Below the pieces are notes generated by a model that made no database searches, was not told the origin of the DNA, and saw only the letters and a list, made by a program, of their open reading frames with translations. A stretch of DNA of 32,617 bases, from assembly GCA_003167495.1 (NCBI GenBank), contig PMSX01000082.1, positions 70,975 to 103,591 on the forward strand. The letters are read 5' to 3'. The stretch is from Bryobacterales bacterium. Lineage in GTDB: Bacteria > Acidobacteriota > Terriglobia > Bryobacterales > Bryobacteraceae. The stretch's first letter is position 1. Each line of letters starts with the position of its first letter. Below, piece by piece: positions 9,533-17,950 of the stretch. The translations under genes were made by a program, and so were the position numbers.

Positions 9533-9773
9533 GAATTTCCAGCGTGAAGCGCCGCTTCATCTTCGTGCCAACGGCTGTGAGCAAAGTGCGCAACGAGCGC
9601 GCCGTGCGCCCCTGTTTGCCAATCACTTTTCCCAAATCGCTTTCGGCCACGCGCAACTCAAACACAGTTGCATGTTCGCCCGCGACTTCATTCACCGCAA
9701 CGCTCGCAGGCGTATCCACAAGCGCCTTAGCGATGTCCTCAATCAGCGTTTTCACGCCATTACTCTCGTTCAT
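9525..9773 (-). CDS. khpA: KH-domain RNA-binding protein (KhpA/YlqC type)
   Basis: This 82-residue single KH-domain protein is of the type encoded between rpsP and rimM in many bacteria. The RNA-binding loop is seen in [22 protein letters not shown] (GKxGR-type KH loop around residues 48-53). It is preceded by a helix and strand ([13 protein letters not shown]...FELRVAESD). KhpA proteins bind RNA and often pair with KhpB/Jag to affect cell division or sRNA-mRNA pairing; no partner gene is in this window. The gene begins 15 nt after rpsP and overlaps the rimM start. Confidence 0.93.
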   Translation of the reverse strand: MNESNGVKTLIEDIAKALVDTPASVAVNEVAGEHATVFELRVAESDLGKVIGKQGRTARSLRTLLTAVGTKMKRRFTLEILE

Positions 9774-9788
9774 GGGGAGACGTAGTTT

Positions 9789-10043
9789 CTAGGCAACCGG
9801 CGCAGCTTGCACCGGATGCGCCTTCATCAATCGGGTAATCGTAACCGAGGGCTGCGCACCCTGCTTAATCCAATGGTTGATCCGCTCGTGGTCCAAATGC
9901 ACCTCCGCCGGCTTCGAAATCGGGTTGTAATGGCCAACCACTTCCACCGAACGGCTATTGCGCGCGCGTTCTCTTTCAATCACCACTACACGATACGTGG
10001 GTTTCTTCTTGGCGCCAAAACGCGCCAGCCGAATAGCTAACAT
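9789..10043 (-). CDS. rpsP: 30S ribosomal protein S16
   Basis: This is a small-subunit assembly protein. The 84-residue product starts MLAIRLARFGAKKKPTYRVVV and contains ERARNSRSVEVVGHYNPISKP and HERINHWIKQGAQPSVTITRLM, matching S16 over its length. An AAAAGG motif about 7 nt before the ATG supports the start. The gene is 40 nt downstream of ffh. Confidence 0.98.
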   Translation of the reverse strand: MLAIRLARFGAKKKPTYRVVVIERERARNSRSVEVVGHYNPISKPAEVHLDHERINHWIKQGAQPSVTITRLMKAHPVQAAPVA

Positions 10044-10083
10044 CTAGTAACCTTTTCTTTTCCTTATTGTTACAAACTTGGGT

Positions 10084-11445
10084 TCAAAATCCGGGAAGGC
10101 CAGGAAATTTGAACTTTCCCATGCGTTTGCCAAGCAAACCGACCTGTCCTGTGAAGCTCTTCATCATTTTACGCGCTTGCGCGTATTGTTTCAGTAAATT
10201 GTTTACATCCTGAACGGTCGTGCCGCTCCCTTTGGCAATCCGCCGCCGCCTCGAACCGTTAATTATCATGTGATTACGGCGTTCTTTCGGCGTCATGGAG
10301 TCGATGATGGAAACAATTTTGTTCAAATCGCCTTCCGACTCGTCCAGCTTAGCGTTCTTTAATTCCTTCAGCGGCCCAACCTGCGGCATCATGTCCAGCA
10401 GTCCGCTCAGCGATCCCAGCTTCTTGACCTGTTTGATCTGATCGCGAAAATCTTCCAGCGTAAAATCGTCGCCAAGCAGTTTCTCCTGCATCTTCTCGGC
10501 GGTTTTCATGTCGATGTTCTGCTGAACTTTATCAATCAGCGACAGCACATCTCCCATGCCCAAAATGCGTGATGCCACTCGATCGGGATGAAACGCTTCC
10601 AGTGCATCGCTCTTTTCACCAACGCCGACAAATTTGAGCGGCTGACCCGTAATCGAACGGATCGAAAGCGCCGCGCCACCGCGCGCATCGCCGTCCATCT
10701 TTGTAAGGATGATGCCAGTGATGCCCAATCGCTTGTGAAATTCATCGGCGGATTTTACGGCGTCTTGCCCGGTCATAGCATCGGCCACGAACAGAATTTC
10801 GGTCGGGTTCAGCGCGTCTTTGAGTTCCGTCAGCTCGTGCATGAGCTGTTCATCGATATGTTGGCGGCCTGCGGTGTCGACAAGTACAACATCGCGCCCG
10901 GTTTGCATCGCTTCCCGCCGAGCTGATCTGGCGAGTTCGAGCGGCTTCGTTTCTTCCGAGGTGCCTTCATAGATGGGCGCGTTGAGTTGCTTGGCAAGAA
11001 TGCTCAATTGGTGGCGCGCGGCAGGGCGATAAACGTCAACCGAAACAAGTTGCGGTTTGTTGCCTTCCTTTGTCAGAAAGCGCGCCAGTTTGGCCGTGCT
11101 GGTGGTCTTACCCGAACCTTGCAACCCCACAATCAGAATCACCGTAGGCGGTTCGTTCGCAAAGCGCAGCCGCGATTGGTGCGTGCCTAGCATTTTGGTC
11201 AACTCGTCGCGAACAATCTTGATCACCTGTTGCGACGGCGAAAGGGCGGTCATCACTTCCTCGCCCATTGCTTTTACCTTGACGTCTTCGATAAATTGCT
11301 TGACGACTTTAAAATGTACGTCCGCTTCGAGCAGCGCGACGCGGATCTCACGCAAGGCTTCTTCCATATTGGCGGGCGAAAGTTTGCCTTCGCCACGCAT
11401 ATTTTTGAAGACACGCTGGAGCTTGTCGGAAAGATTATCGAACAT
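10084..11445 (-). CDS. ffh: Signal recognition particle GTPase Ffh
   Basis: Ffh binds 4.5S RNA and hydrophobic signal sequences and, with FtsY, targets nascent membrane proteins to the translocon. The 453-residue protein has the N domain, then the G domain with GLQGSGKT (107-114), DTAGR (190-194) and TKMDGDARGG (248-257). The C-terminal M domain follows, including NHMIINGSRRRRIAKGSGTTVQDVN, the RNA-binding helix-turn-helix. Length is typical. As the first gene of the operon its promoter should lie in 11446-11560. No consensus pair stands out there, and the ribosome site is weak. Confidence 0.98.
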   Translation of the reverse strand: MFDNLSDKLQRVFKNMRGEGKLSPANMEEALREIRVALLEADVHFKVVKQFIEDVKVKAMGEEVMTALSPSQQVIKIVRDELTKMLGTHQSRLRFANEPPTVILIVGLQGSGKTTSTAKLARFLTKEGNKPQLVSVDVYRPAARHQLSILAKQLNAPIYEGTSEETKPLELARSARREAMQTGRDVVLVDTAGRQHIDEQLMHELTELKDALNPTEILFVADAMTGQDAVKSADEFHKRLGITGIILTKMDGDARGGAALSIRSITGQPLKFVGVGEKSDALEAFHPDRVASRILGMGDVLSLIDKVQQNIDMKTAEKMQEKLLGDDFTLEDFRDQIKQVKKLGSLSGLLDMMPQVGPLKELKNAKLDESEGDLNKIVSIIDSMTPKERRNHMIINGSRRRRIAKGSGTTVQDVNNLLKQYAQARKMMKSFTGQVGLLGKRMGKFKFPGLPGF

Positions 11446-11662
11446 AACCGGATGTTTTGGTTTGTGGAGCGGGAAAGAGGCTATGGATGGCGCACTTCAG
11501 CTCTGAGCAACTGCTTGTTTCTACACCAGATAGTTTAGCGCATCGCGTGAGCGGTCCGTGTCGTGTTGTACAACATTTTCGGAGTGTTTGGGACCGATAC
11601 TTGAGAAGTCAAAGGCGGCCTGGCGACTAAATTCTCATGACGATTACCCCTGGATTCGGCAA

Positions 11663-12133
11663 ATGAAGCTAGTCATAAAGGGAATGACAAACGGAAGTAA
11701 GACGCAGTTCCAACATCTTTGGGGGCGTTATGTACTTGGATTCAAGCCGTGGACGCACTGTCTAAAATGCTTCTCCGCGAAAAAGGCGAATGAAATACAC
11801 CCGACGATGGTCGATGGAGAGTATGCACTAGAAAGCTCCTTTGACATCTTCTACCTGTGCTGTGTTGGATGGCGCGATCGTGCGAACACGAACGTTCATC
11901 TGGCAGTCCGACCCAGGCTCGGAAGTGTTGCGTCGACAGGATCGGTATATGGCGTGCAATTCACAATTTCAGATGCGCAGGCCATTTTGATTCAGTACCT
12001 ACCTAAAGGATGGAAAGGCTTAGAGGATCGGCACAGCCAATGTAAGAACTTTCAGTTTGGATACCAGACGTTTCAAGTAGATCAAGTAGGCGACTCGGCG
12101 CCACGTGAGGTAGTAACGGCGCGGAGGGCGTGA
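11663..12133 (+). CDS. Hypothetical protein, unrecognised
   Basis: An open frame runs from 11558 to 12133; the first ATG is at 11663, giving about 156 residues. The product is rich in aromatic residues and Cys (LGFKPWTHCLKCFSAKKANE, DIFYLCCVGWRD), with a plausible folded middle (GSVYGVQFTISDAQAILIQYLP). I recognise no family, and there is no signal peptide or membrane segment. AAAGGGA directly before an internal ATG at 11684 is too close to be a good ribosome site. Base use is less GC-rich than in neighbouring genes. It lies in an accessory patch with broken genes, so it may be a young or decaying gene, or chance. Confidence 0.35.
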   Translation: MKLVIKGMTNGSKTQFQHLWGRYVLGFKPWTHCLKCFSAKKANEIHPTMVDGEYALESSFDIFYLCCVGWRDRANTNVHLAVRPRLGSVASTGSVYGVQFTISDAQAILIQYLPKGWKGLEDRHSQCKNFQFGYQTFQVDQVGDSAPREVVTARRA

Positions 12134-12297
12134 AAGCCTTTGATGGCGCAATTATTCGCATTTCTGTGAATTCAGTCGCGGGCGTCGGGTCAAGCATGTT
12201 CACGGGAGTTCTCGTCTTAATCGGCCGAACGAGGGGAAGATCCCGCTCCATTGTAAACTGGAGTTGCGATTATAGCGTTTAGGTCTAAGGCTCTGAA

Positions 12298-12741
12298 ATG
12301 TCCACCGATCAAATCTCGATTCCTTCTGGCGGAGAAGAGCAGCTTCGCACGCTCCGCTCCCTTCTACTCCAAGGCAACGTCACATTCAAAGGCAAGAACA
12401 ACAAGCCGCAATCCCTTGCTGAACCAGTACGAGACATTCTGGTGCAGATTCTAACCCACCTACAAGGGGGCCAAGCCATAACCATCATTCCGGCCAACCA
12501 TGAGTTGAGTTCGCAAGAGGCGGCAGACCTGCTTGGTGTCTCGCGCCAATACATGGTTCGACTTCTGGAAGACGGCAAATTGCCATTTCACAAGGTGGGC
12601 ACTCACCGGCGTATTTATTTGGAAGATTTGATGGCGTACAAGAACGCACGCGATACCCGACGCTTGCAAGCCTTGCGCGAAATGGCGCGCGAGGAAGTTG
12701 AGGCCGGCACGTATGACGTGTTTGTCTCGCCGGATGAATGA
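12298..12741 (+). CDS. Excisionase-type HTH antitoxin of a PIN-toxin pair
   Basis: This 147-residue DNA-binding protein carries a MerR/excisionase-like helix-turn-helix: ELSSQEAADLLGVSRQYMVRLLEDGKLPFHKVGTHRRIYLEDLMAYK (about residues 64-112). A charged C-terminal tail (RLQALREMAREEVEAGTYDVF) probably binds the toxin. Its stop overlaps the ATG of the PIN-domain gene (ATGA at 12738-12741), the standard toxin-antitoxin arrangement. Such antitoxins repress their own promoter and neutralise the PIN ribonuclease. This antitoxin is intact although its toxin gene is frameshifted. Confidence 0.85.
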   Translation: MSTDQISIPSGGEEQLRTLRSLLLQGNVTFKGKNNKPQSLAEPVRDILVQILTHLQGGQAITIIPANHELSSQEAADLLGVSRQYMVRLLEDGKLPFHKVGTHRRIYLEDLMAYKNARDTRRLQALREMAREEVEAGTYDVFVSPDE

Positions 12742-13293
12742 CGCCACATGGTGCCGTTCTGGACGCGTGTGTGTTAGTAAACGCCGCCGTTCGTGACACG
12801 CTGCTGCGACTAGCGCAAAGAGGACTCTACACTCCATACTGGTCTGACGAAATCACTAAATGAACTCGTCCGAACACTTCAGCGGAAACTGCACAAAACC
12901 CCGAGCCAGACGGCTCATCTCGTCAAGCAGTTAAAGCTGCATTTCGACGACGCCTGGGTTAGCGAATACGAGTCGCTGCTCCCCAGGATGCAAAATGACT
13001 CAAAAGACCGCCACGTTCTTGCATGTGCTGTGCAAAGCGGCGCTCGTTTGATTGTGACATTCAATGTTCGGCATTTTCCATCAGAGGCCCTTGACCCTTG
13101 GCTCATAGAAGCTCAGCACCCTGACGATTTTCTGATGGCTCAGTACCGGCGGAACTCGGAAACTTTGGCGCTTGTTCTACGCGAGCAAGCGCAAGCGATC
13201 GGATGGGAAACCGGTGCCCTACTCCAGACGCTACGCAAAAGCGCGCCGCGATTTGTCCAACTCGTCAGCGCAGGATTATTGCTCGATGTTTGA
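12738..13293 (+). pseudogene. PIN-domain toxin gene with a one-base frameshift
   Basis: Read in two frames this encodes a PIN-family ribonuclease toxin of about 184 residues. Frame one (12738-12857) gives MTPHGAVLDACVLVNAAVRD...YWSDEIT and meets TGA at 12861-12863. Frame two, from 12859, continues NELVRTLQRKLH through MQNDSKDRHVLACAV and LIVTFNVRHFP to the stop at 13291-13293. The joint is ACTAAATGA: removing one A of the AAA gives ...SDEIT-NELV..., so a single inserted base explains the break. PIN acidic residues remain visible (Asp9, the Glu of SDE, the Asp of KDRH). The TF-N-x-x-H-F end motif has His where Asp is common. Cause could be mutation or a sequencing indel. Confidence 0.85.
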
Positions 13294-13301
13294 GTTTTAG
13301 C

Positions 13302-13323
13302 GTAACGGCCAGAGAAACGTTAC
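13302..13323. repeat. Inverted repeat GTAACG-N10-CGTTAC
   Basis: Perfect six-base arms GTAACG (13302-13307) and CGTTAC (13318-13323) lie 9 nt after the stop of the PIN-toxin frame. No T-run follows, so this is not a classic intrinsic terminator. It may be a chance repeat or mRNA 3' structure. Confidence 0.3.
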
Positions 13324-13324
13324 A

Positions 13325-13731
13325 ATGCAACCCAGCTCAGCTATCGGCCTTATCGGAAATACAACCAGCTTCGCCGAATTCAACCCAATGCTGACGGTTC
13401 GCCGGCCTCCTTGGATGTTTTTCTTGACCTTCACAATTCAGGTAACGCGATCACCAATTTTCCGTGCTTCAGTGCCGCGTCAGCAGGGCACAAATCGATT
13501 ACCCTCGACTTCTCCTCAACCGATACCTCCGGCCCAATTCTCACCGTGTTAGAAGGACCCGGATCGCAGTGTTTGACTTGAGGGCCTCGCTGACAACGGC
13601 AACGATTCCTTAGCCGTTGAACTCCAGAGCCCGCATCAATCGGCCTATTCGGCGCAGCACTTACCGGACTTGCGCCGGTCCGTCGTAAAAGGAAACAAAC
13701 AGAAATAAGCTGTCGCGCGACGCGTTTATAG
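13325..13731 (+). pseudogene. Decayed PEP-CTERM (exosortase-sorted) surface protein
   Basis: No single frame is open, but adjoining frames give coherent protein. Frame A (from about 13350) yields AIGLIGNTTSFAEFNP. Frame B (13387-13578) yields NADGSPASLDVFLDLHNSGN, then ITNFPCFSAASAGHKSITLD and TSGPILTVLEGPGSQC, a beta-rich secreted-type sequence, before a TGA. Frame C (13580-13621) yields EGLADNGNDSLAVE. Frame B again, from 13624, yields PEPASIGLFGAALTG followed by LAPV and RRKRK. The last piece is a textbook PEP-CTERM signal: PEP, a hydrophobic segment, then an Arg/Lys cluster. At least two or three indels are needed. The N-terminal signal peptide is not visible, so the gene is truncated or rearranged. 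Confidence 0.6.
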
Positions 13732-13830
13732 GCTCTGGCTCATGGCCATTGGATGCTCGTATTCTGAAAAAAATCGCCGCCTGTGATGTCGTGGTATCAG
13801 CGTCGACCTCTATCGAGTCGTGAAGGAAAT

Positions 13831-14319
13831 TCAAGGGTGCCCGGTCACTTGATCGATTGCGACGTGTGCAAAGCTCGCTGAAAGTTCAGCGTCAATCAAA
13901 TCATGGGCGGCTCGCATGTCTGCAAACTCTCGTTCAACAATCGTTCTTACGACATTCGGGAGATCTTGATCGAGCGCGTCCAAGTAGTTGTCGATGGCAG
14001 ACTCCAGATAGGTCATGCAATATTCGAGGATTGCGTGTTCGCTCTGTCGACTAAAACGATTTCTGAAATTCGTCCACCCGCGATGCAACCAACTGCCAAG
14101 TGTTCCCTCCATTGCGGCACTCTCACCCAAGCCACTAACAACGGTTTGTAGTTCGCGAACGCGCGACCGGCTGCCGCGAGCAAATTCAGTTAAGGCACGC
14201 TGAACGGAGATCGAGCGAGCGTCTCGCGACGCTATTTTGAATTCTTCGCAGACATCCCTGTCGGCCTTTATTAAGTGATTGAGCACGCTGGCAACTTCTT
14301 GGGTCGTTAAAACGGACAC
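13831..14319 (-). CDS. DUF2383 / PA2169-type four-helix-bundle protein
   Basis: This protein of about 162 residues is predicted to form a ferritin-like four-helix bundle. It matches the PA2169/DUF2383 pattern: VASVLNHLIKADRDVCEEFK, FARGSRSRVRELQTVV, LGSWLHRGWTNFRNRF, EHAILEYCMTYLESAIDNYLDAL and FADMRAAHDLID. The family's role is unclear; members are often stress-associated. The start is decided by the ribosome site: AAGGAGG ends 7 nt before a GTG at 14319. The longer reading from 14337 would place that ribosome site inside the coding sequence. It is a stand-alone gene in the accessory patch. Confidence 0.85.
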   Translation of the reverse strand: MSVLTTQEVASVLNHLIKADRDVCEEFKIASRDARSISVQRALTEFARGSRSRVRELQTVVSGLGESAAMEGTLGSWLHRGWTNFRNRFSRQSEHAILEYCMTYLESAIDNYLDALDQDLPNVVRTIVEREFADMRAAHDLIDAELSASFAHVAIDQVTGHP

Positions 14320-14583
14320 GACTACACCTCCTTGCACTCACGACTCCGTATCGGTGTATACGAATATCCACACATCTGTTTTGCAACTGATGGGCCAACT
14401 GGGGATCCCCGACCACGGTCGAGCGACTGCTTCATCTATTCAATTGGAAACACGCGTGGACGCCAAGCCGAACCAAAAAGACAAGGCAAATGGTGCAGGT
14501 AGCTGGGAGAATTTTACCGATAAAACCCAGATGACCACGCTTGTGGGCAACGTCCGCCCCACAGCGAACCAGTACTAGAAAGG
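14320..14583. other. Intergenic gap between tpx and the DUF2383 gene
   Basis: Both flanking genes run on the minus strand, so this holds the tpx 3' end and the DUF2383 promoter. An AT-rich patch with TATAC at 14354-14358 (14350s, either strand) could supply a -10, but no good -35 is placed for it. A plus-strand frame ending at 14578 (with an ATG at 14389) has no ribosome site or recognisable family and I do not call it. Confidence 0.4.
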
Positions 14584-15114
14584 CTACTTGTTCGCCAAAG
14601 CTTCTTTCGCGGCGGAAAGAGCTGCTTCGTAATTGGGATGAGCGCTTACTTCGGGCACGTACTCGACGTGCTTCAGCTGGTTGTTGCCATCGATCACAAA
14701 AATGGCGCGGCTTTCAATGCGCATTCCAGGAATCAGAGTCCCGTAGTTTTCGCCGAACGAACCCGAACGGTGGTCGGACAGCATACCCACATGGTTGATC
14801 CCGAAATTGCCACACCAGCGTTTCTGCGCAAAAGGCAGATCCATGCTGATGGTGTAGATCTTCACATCGGACATTTTGGCGGCTTCGTCCTCAAAACGTT
14901 TGGTTTGTGCGTCGCAGACCGGCGTATCCAAAGACGGCACTACGCTCAAAATGCGGACCCCTTCGCCAGTGCCCGCCAGATTCACAGTCTGAAACTTGCC
15001 GTCAATTACTTCAAAGTCGGGAGCTTTGTCGCCGGCCTTCAGTTCCGGGCCCGCCAGTGCAAAGGGCTTGCCCATTAAAATCGTCGTTCGGGTTGAATCA
15101 GTTTGATTAGCCAT
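14584..15114 (-). CDS. tpx: Thiol peroxidase (Tpx-type peroxiredoxin)
   Basis: Tpx reduces hydrogen peroxide and organic peroxides using thioredoxin. The 176-residue protein has the family core LKAGDKAPDFEVID, the peroxidatic site PSLDTPVCDAQTKRF (Cys67, Thr64) and the resolving cysteine in QKRWCGNFGI (Cys101), as in atypical 2-Cys Tpx. I chose the ATG at 15114 (MANQTDSTRTTILMGKPF) because homologous starts fall here; the frame is open further upstream into the previous gene. It is the last gene of a minus-strand run after the TlpA-like and YyaL-like genes (38 nt gap), so all three may form a thiol-redox operon. Confidence 0.95.
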   Translation of the reverse strand: MANQTDSTRTTILMGKPFALAGPELKAGDKAPDFEVIDGKFQTVNLAGTGEGVRILSVVPSLDTPVCDAQTKRFEDEAAKMSDVKIYTISMDLPFAQKRWCGNFGINHVGMLSDHRSGSFGENYGTLIPGMRIESRAIFVIDGNNQLKHVEYVPEVSAHPNYEAALSAAKEALANK

Positions 15115-15152
15115 GCGGCAACAGTGTAGCATCGGCCGCTTTCGGAAGCGGG

Positions 15153-17189
15153 CTATTCGATCACTTTGGGAAGCTGGCACGTGAAGTTGCGGCATTCATA
15201 AATGGTGATCCGGCCGCGACGTTCCAAACCTGCGAGGAAAGGCGCTACATCGCGCAGCTCTGCGGCACACTCATCACTGATGGAGAGCACCACCGCCGAC
15301 GGCGAAAATTTTCGTGTGTAGTCGCGCTCCAGCTTATCCGATTCGGCATCCAGATTCTGGCAGCGGATGACCACTTGTTCGGCATCGTACAACCAGCGGC
15401 CTAACGCCACCAACATCTGCGGAGCGATGGTAGGCTGGGCTTTCATTTTAGGAGCAAACGCGCGCAACGAACGGGCCGCCTGCACGCCGAAGCCTGGTTC
15501 GCCGGTGATGTGCCCAAGGCGAAGCAGTAGATCTGTTGCCACAGAGTTGCCGGAAGGTTCAGCGCCATCGTAATCGTCTTTGATGCGCAGCAATACGTCA
15601 CTAGCGTCAGTCTCGGTGCCGAAAAATCCGCCGGCGCGCTCGTCTTCAAAACGGGTCAAACCGCGCTTCGCCAAGTCGAGGGCAAACTTGAGCAGCCACG
15701 CCTGGGGTTTCGCTTCAAATAGATCGAGCAAAGCCTGGGAAAGAAACGAGTAATCGTCCAGGAAGGCGCCAACTGCGGCATCGCCCTCACAGTAGCGGCG
15801 GAGCAGCGCGCCGCTCTCCGGCCTGTACATTTTGGCGAGTAGGAATTTTGCGGCCTCATGGGCGGAATCCAGATAGCGCTGGTCACCCAACACGCGGTAT
15901 GCTTTGGCCAACGCGGAAATCTGCAGACCGTTCCAGGAGGTCAAGATCTTGTTATCCAAGTGTGGGCGAGGACGCCTCCCGCGCACGGCTAATAGCTCTT
16001 GCGCCGCCGTTTGGATAACCGGCAATCGTTCCCCTTCCTGCGCTTGAAACAGAATGTTGCGGCCGCGGAATTCGCCCTGAGGATCTACTTCGACATTTCC
16101 CTGAGATTCAACCCCAAAATAATTGCAAAATGAGGTGCTGTCGGCGCCGAGCAAACTGTCGATTTCAGTTTTTCGCCAGATATAAAACGAACCTTCGCCC
16201 GAATGCGTGGGGTTCTCGGGATCCGGACTATCGGCGTCTTCGGCTGAATAAAAGGCCCCTTCAGGGCTGGTCAAATCGCGTAGGACGTAGCCGAGAATAT
16301 CGCGCGCCACAGCGGCCAGTCTCTGGTCGCCCGATGCCTGGTAGCCTTCCAGATACGCGATAGCCAATTGCGCTTGGTCGTACAGCATTTTTTCGAAGTG
16401 CGGGACAAACCAGCGCTCGTCGACCGAATAGCGGTGGAAGCCGCCGCCGAGTTGATCGTGCATGCCGCCGGCGGCCATCGCATGTAGCGTGTGCGTGACC
16501 ATGGCCAGCGCGTCCGGGTTGTTCTCTTGGAAGCTGTAGCGGAGTAGAAAATTCAAAACTACCGGGCGTGGAAATTTGGGTGCGCCGCCGAAGCCGCCGT
16601 GTTGGGTGTCATACATGCGCTCAAATTGGCGGAAGGCGGCGTGCGGTAATTCCGCGTCCGGTTCGTAAGTGGTCAGCGCCGGCGCGGCCATGGCTTCCAG
16701 CTGTTCGGAAACGTTCTTGCCGGAAAGCTCGACTTTGGCGCGCTCATTTTTCCAGACTTGGGCCAAATGCATTAGCAATTCGCGGAAGCCCGGCCGCCCG
16801 TAGCGCGCTCCGGATGGAAAATACGTACCGCCGAAGAATGGTTTCAATTCGGGTGTAAGCCAAACCGACATGGGCCAACCGCCGCTGCCTGTCGAAGCCT
16901 GGACGAAGAGCATGTAAATGCGGTCGATATCGGGCCGCTCTTCGCGGTCCATCTTTATTGGGACAAATTCGCGGTTCAACACCTCCGCGACATTTTCGTC
17001 TTCAAACGATTCGTGCGCCATCACGTGGCACCAATGGCAGGTGGAATAACCGATGGAAAGGAAGATTGGTTTGTCTTCGCGGCGCGCTTTTTCGAATGCC
17101 GCTGGGCCCCAGGGAAGCCAGTCTACCGGATTATGGGCGTGCTGGCGTAAGTAAGGACTCTTCTCGTGAATCAGCGCATTGGTATGCAT
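15153..17189 (-). CDS. YyaL/SSP411-like DUF255 protein (thioredoxin domain plus alpha-barrel)
   Basis: This 678-residue protein has an N-terminal DUF255 thioredoxin-like domain: [40 protein letters not shown] with a CHWC active site at residues 51-54, and the following [12 protein letters not shown] long C-terminal part resembles a six-hairpin glycosidase/epimerase barrel ([51 protein letters not shown]). Family members are cytosolic and of unclear biochemical function. The gene begins 27 nt after the TlpA-like gene and ends 38 nt before tpx. This context supports a thiol-redox role. Length is normal for the family. Confidence 0.93.
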   Translation of the reverse strand: MHTNALIHEKSPYLRQHAHNPVDWLPWGPAAFEKARREDKPIFLSIGYSTCHWCHVMAHESFEDENVAEVLNREFVPIKMDREERPDIDRIYMLFVQASTGSGGWPMSVWLTPELKPFFGGTYFPSGARYGRPGFRELLMHLAQVWKNERAKVELSGKNVSEQLEAMAAPALTTYEPDAELPHAAFRQFERMYDTQHGGFGGAPKFPRPVVLNFLLRYSFQENNPDALAMVTHTLHAMAAGGMHDQLGGGFHRYSVDERWFVPHFEKMLYDQAQLAIAYLEGYQASGDQRLAAVARDILGYVLRDLTSPEGAFYSAEDADSPDPENPTHSGEGSFYIWRKTEIDSLLGADSTSFCNYFGVESQGNVEVDPQGEFRGRNILFQAQEGERLPVIQTAAQELLAVRGRRPRPHLDNKILTSWNGLQISALAKAYRVLGDQRYLDSAHEAAKFLLAKMYRPESGALLRRYCEGDAAVGAFLDDYSFLSQALLDLFEAKPQAWLLKFALDLAKRGLTRFEDERAGGFFGTETDASDVLLRIKDDYDGAEPSGNSVATDLLLRLGHITGEPGFGVQAARSLRAFAPKMKAQPTIAPQMLVALGRWLYDAEQVVIRCQNLDAESDKLERDYTRKFSPSAVVLSISDECAAELRDVAPFLAGLERRGRITIYECRNFTCQLPKVIE

Positions 17190-17216
17190 TTAGAGAACGG
17201 CAGAAGGCGCGGCGGC

Positions 17217-17831
17217 CTACTTCTGCGGCGCGCTGGCTGCTACCATTTTGTTCTTCGGGCGCGCCGTCGTGGTGCTGCCGGCCGCTACCAGCTCTTCCAG
17301 GTGCTCATGCAGAGCAGGCTCCTTAGCGACGCTGTCCCAATCGGGTCCGCTGCTGATCGATGTCTGGTAATGAATGAAGCCCTTGCGGTCTATCAAAACC
17401 AGTTGCGGGACAACCATGCGCTCATTCGTGAGGACGCCCAGGAAAGTGAGCATCTGCGGCCGGGGTACATAACCAACGGGAAAACCGACTTGAAAATTCC
17501 GGCTGAATGCGGTCACCATCTCTTCGGCTTCGTTCGGCTTACGCATATCGTCAAGAGCGTTGATGGCGAGATCGATCACCTGCAAGCCACGTTTTCCCAT
17601 CTCCTGCTGATATTTCGTTAAGTCTCTGGAAGCCGCCTGACAGTGCGGGCACGTAGTGAGAATGAATTCGAGCGCCACAACTTTGCCGCGGTATTGGCTG
17701 AGCAGCTTTTCGCCTTCGCCAGGAATAGTAAACGCCAGTTCGGGCGCTTTGCGGAGTGCGGGCGCTTGACCTGCGGTCAGAGATACGGTTGAAACCGCAG
17801 AAAGTAAGAATATTCCGAAGAGGTTCTTCAC
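17217..17831 (-). CDS. TlpA/AhpC-type thioredoxin-fold protein, exported
   Basis: This is a periplasmic-type thiol-disulfide or peroxiredoxin-like protein of about 204 residues. From a GTG at 17831 it starts MKNLFGIFLLSAVSTVSLTA, a good signal peptide. The redox site is FILTTCPHCQAASRDL (Cys61, Cys64) followed by VIDLAINALDD and later VPQLVLIDRKGFIHY, the TlpA/redoxin pattern. The frame is also open to another GTG at 17870, which would lengthen the N-terminal charged region; neither start has a clear ribosome site. Its tail is Thr/Ala/Lys rich. It is the first gene of the likely tlpA-like, yyaL-like, tpx unit; a tandem repeat lies just upstream. Confidence 0.88.
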   Translation of the reverse strand: MKNLFGIFLLSAVSTVSLTAGQAPALRKAPELAFTIPGEGEKLLSQYRGKVVALEFILTTCPHCQAASRDLTKYQQEMGKRGLQVIDLAINALDDMRKPNEAEEMVTAFSRNFQVGFPVGYVPRPQMLTFLGVLTNERMVVPQLVLIDRKGFIHYQTSISSGPDWDSVAKEPALHEHLEELVAAGSTTTARPKNKMVAASAPQK

Positions 17832-17892
17832 AATTACTAGTTTAGAACGGGTCGCGGTTGGAGATGCCACTGCTCATGTTTGTCGGAACGTG

Positions 17893-17929
17893 CATCTGAG
17901 ATTCATTCTGTACATCTGATTCATATGTA
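17893..17929. repeat. Imperfect tandem repeat upstream of the TlpA-like gene
   Basis: Two adjoining copies are seen: CATCTGAGATTCATTCTGTA (17893-17912) and CATCTGATTCATATGTA (17913-17929), alike apart from small gaps. They lie in the 80-bp AT-rich gap between the Asp-box gene stop and the TlpA-like gene start, where a promoter is expected. They could be a pair of regulator sites. Confidence 0.5.
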
Positions 17930-17950
17930 TAGGGACATGAGATTGGGGTC

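Noticed and set aside
12855..12866. Programmed +1 frameshift in the PIN gene
   Set aside because: The AAA-UGA geometry fits loosely, but a simple A insertion in a run of A explains it, and neighbouring genes are also broken; kept only as an alternative.
13731..13820. Frame reading LDARILKKIAACDVVVSAST that resembles part of an enzyme
   Set aside because: Too short, no start, stops soon after; could be a gene fragment but cannot be assigned.
14389..14578. Plus-strand ORF ending ...GNVRPTANQY between tpx and the DUF2383 gene
   Set aside because: No ribosome site, no family, and it runs antisense through the presumed promoter region.
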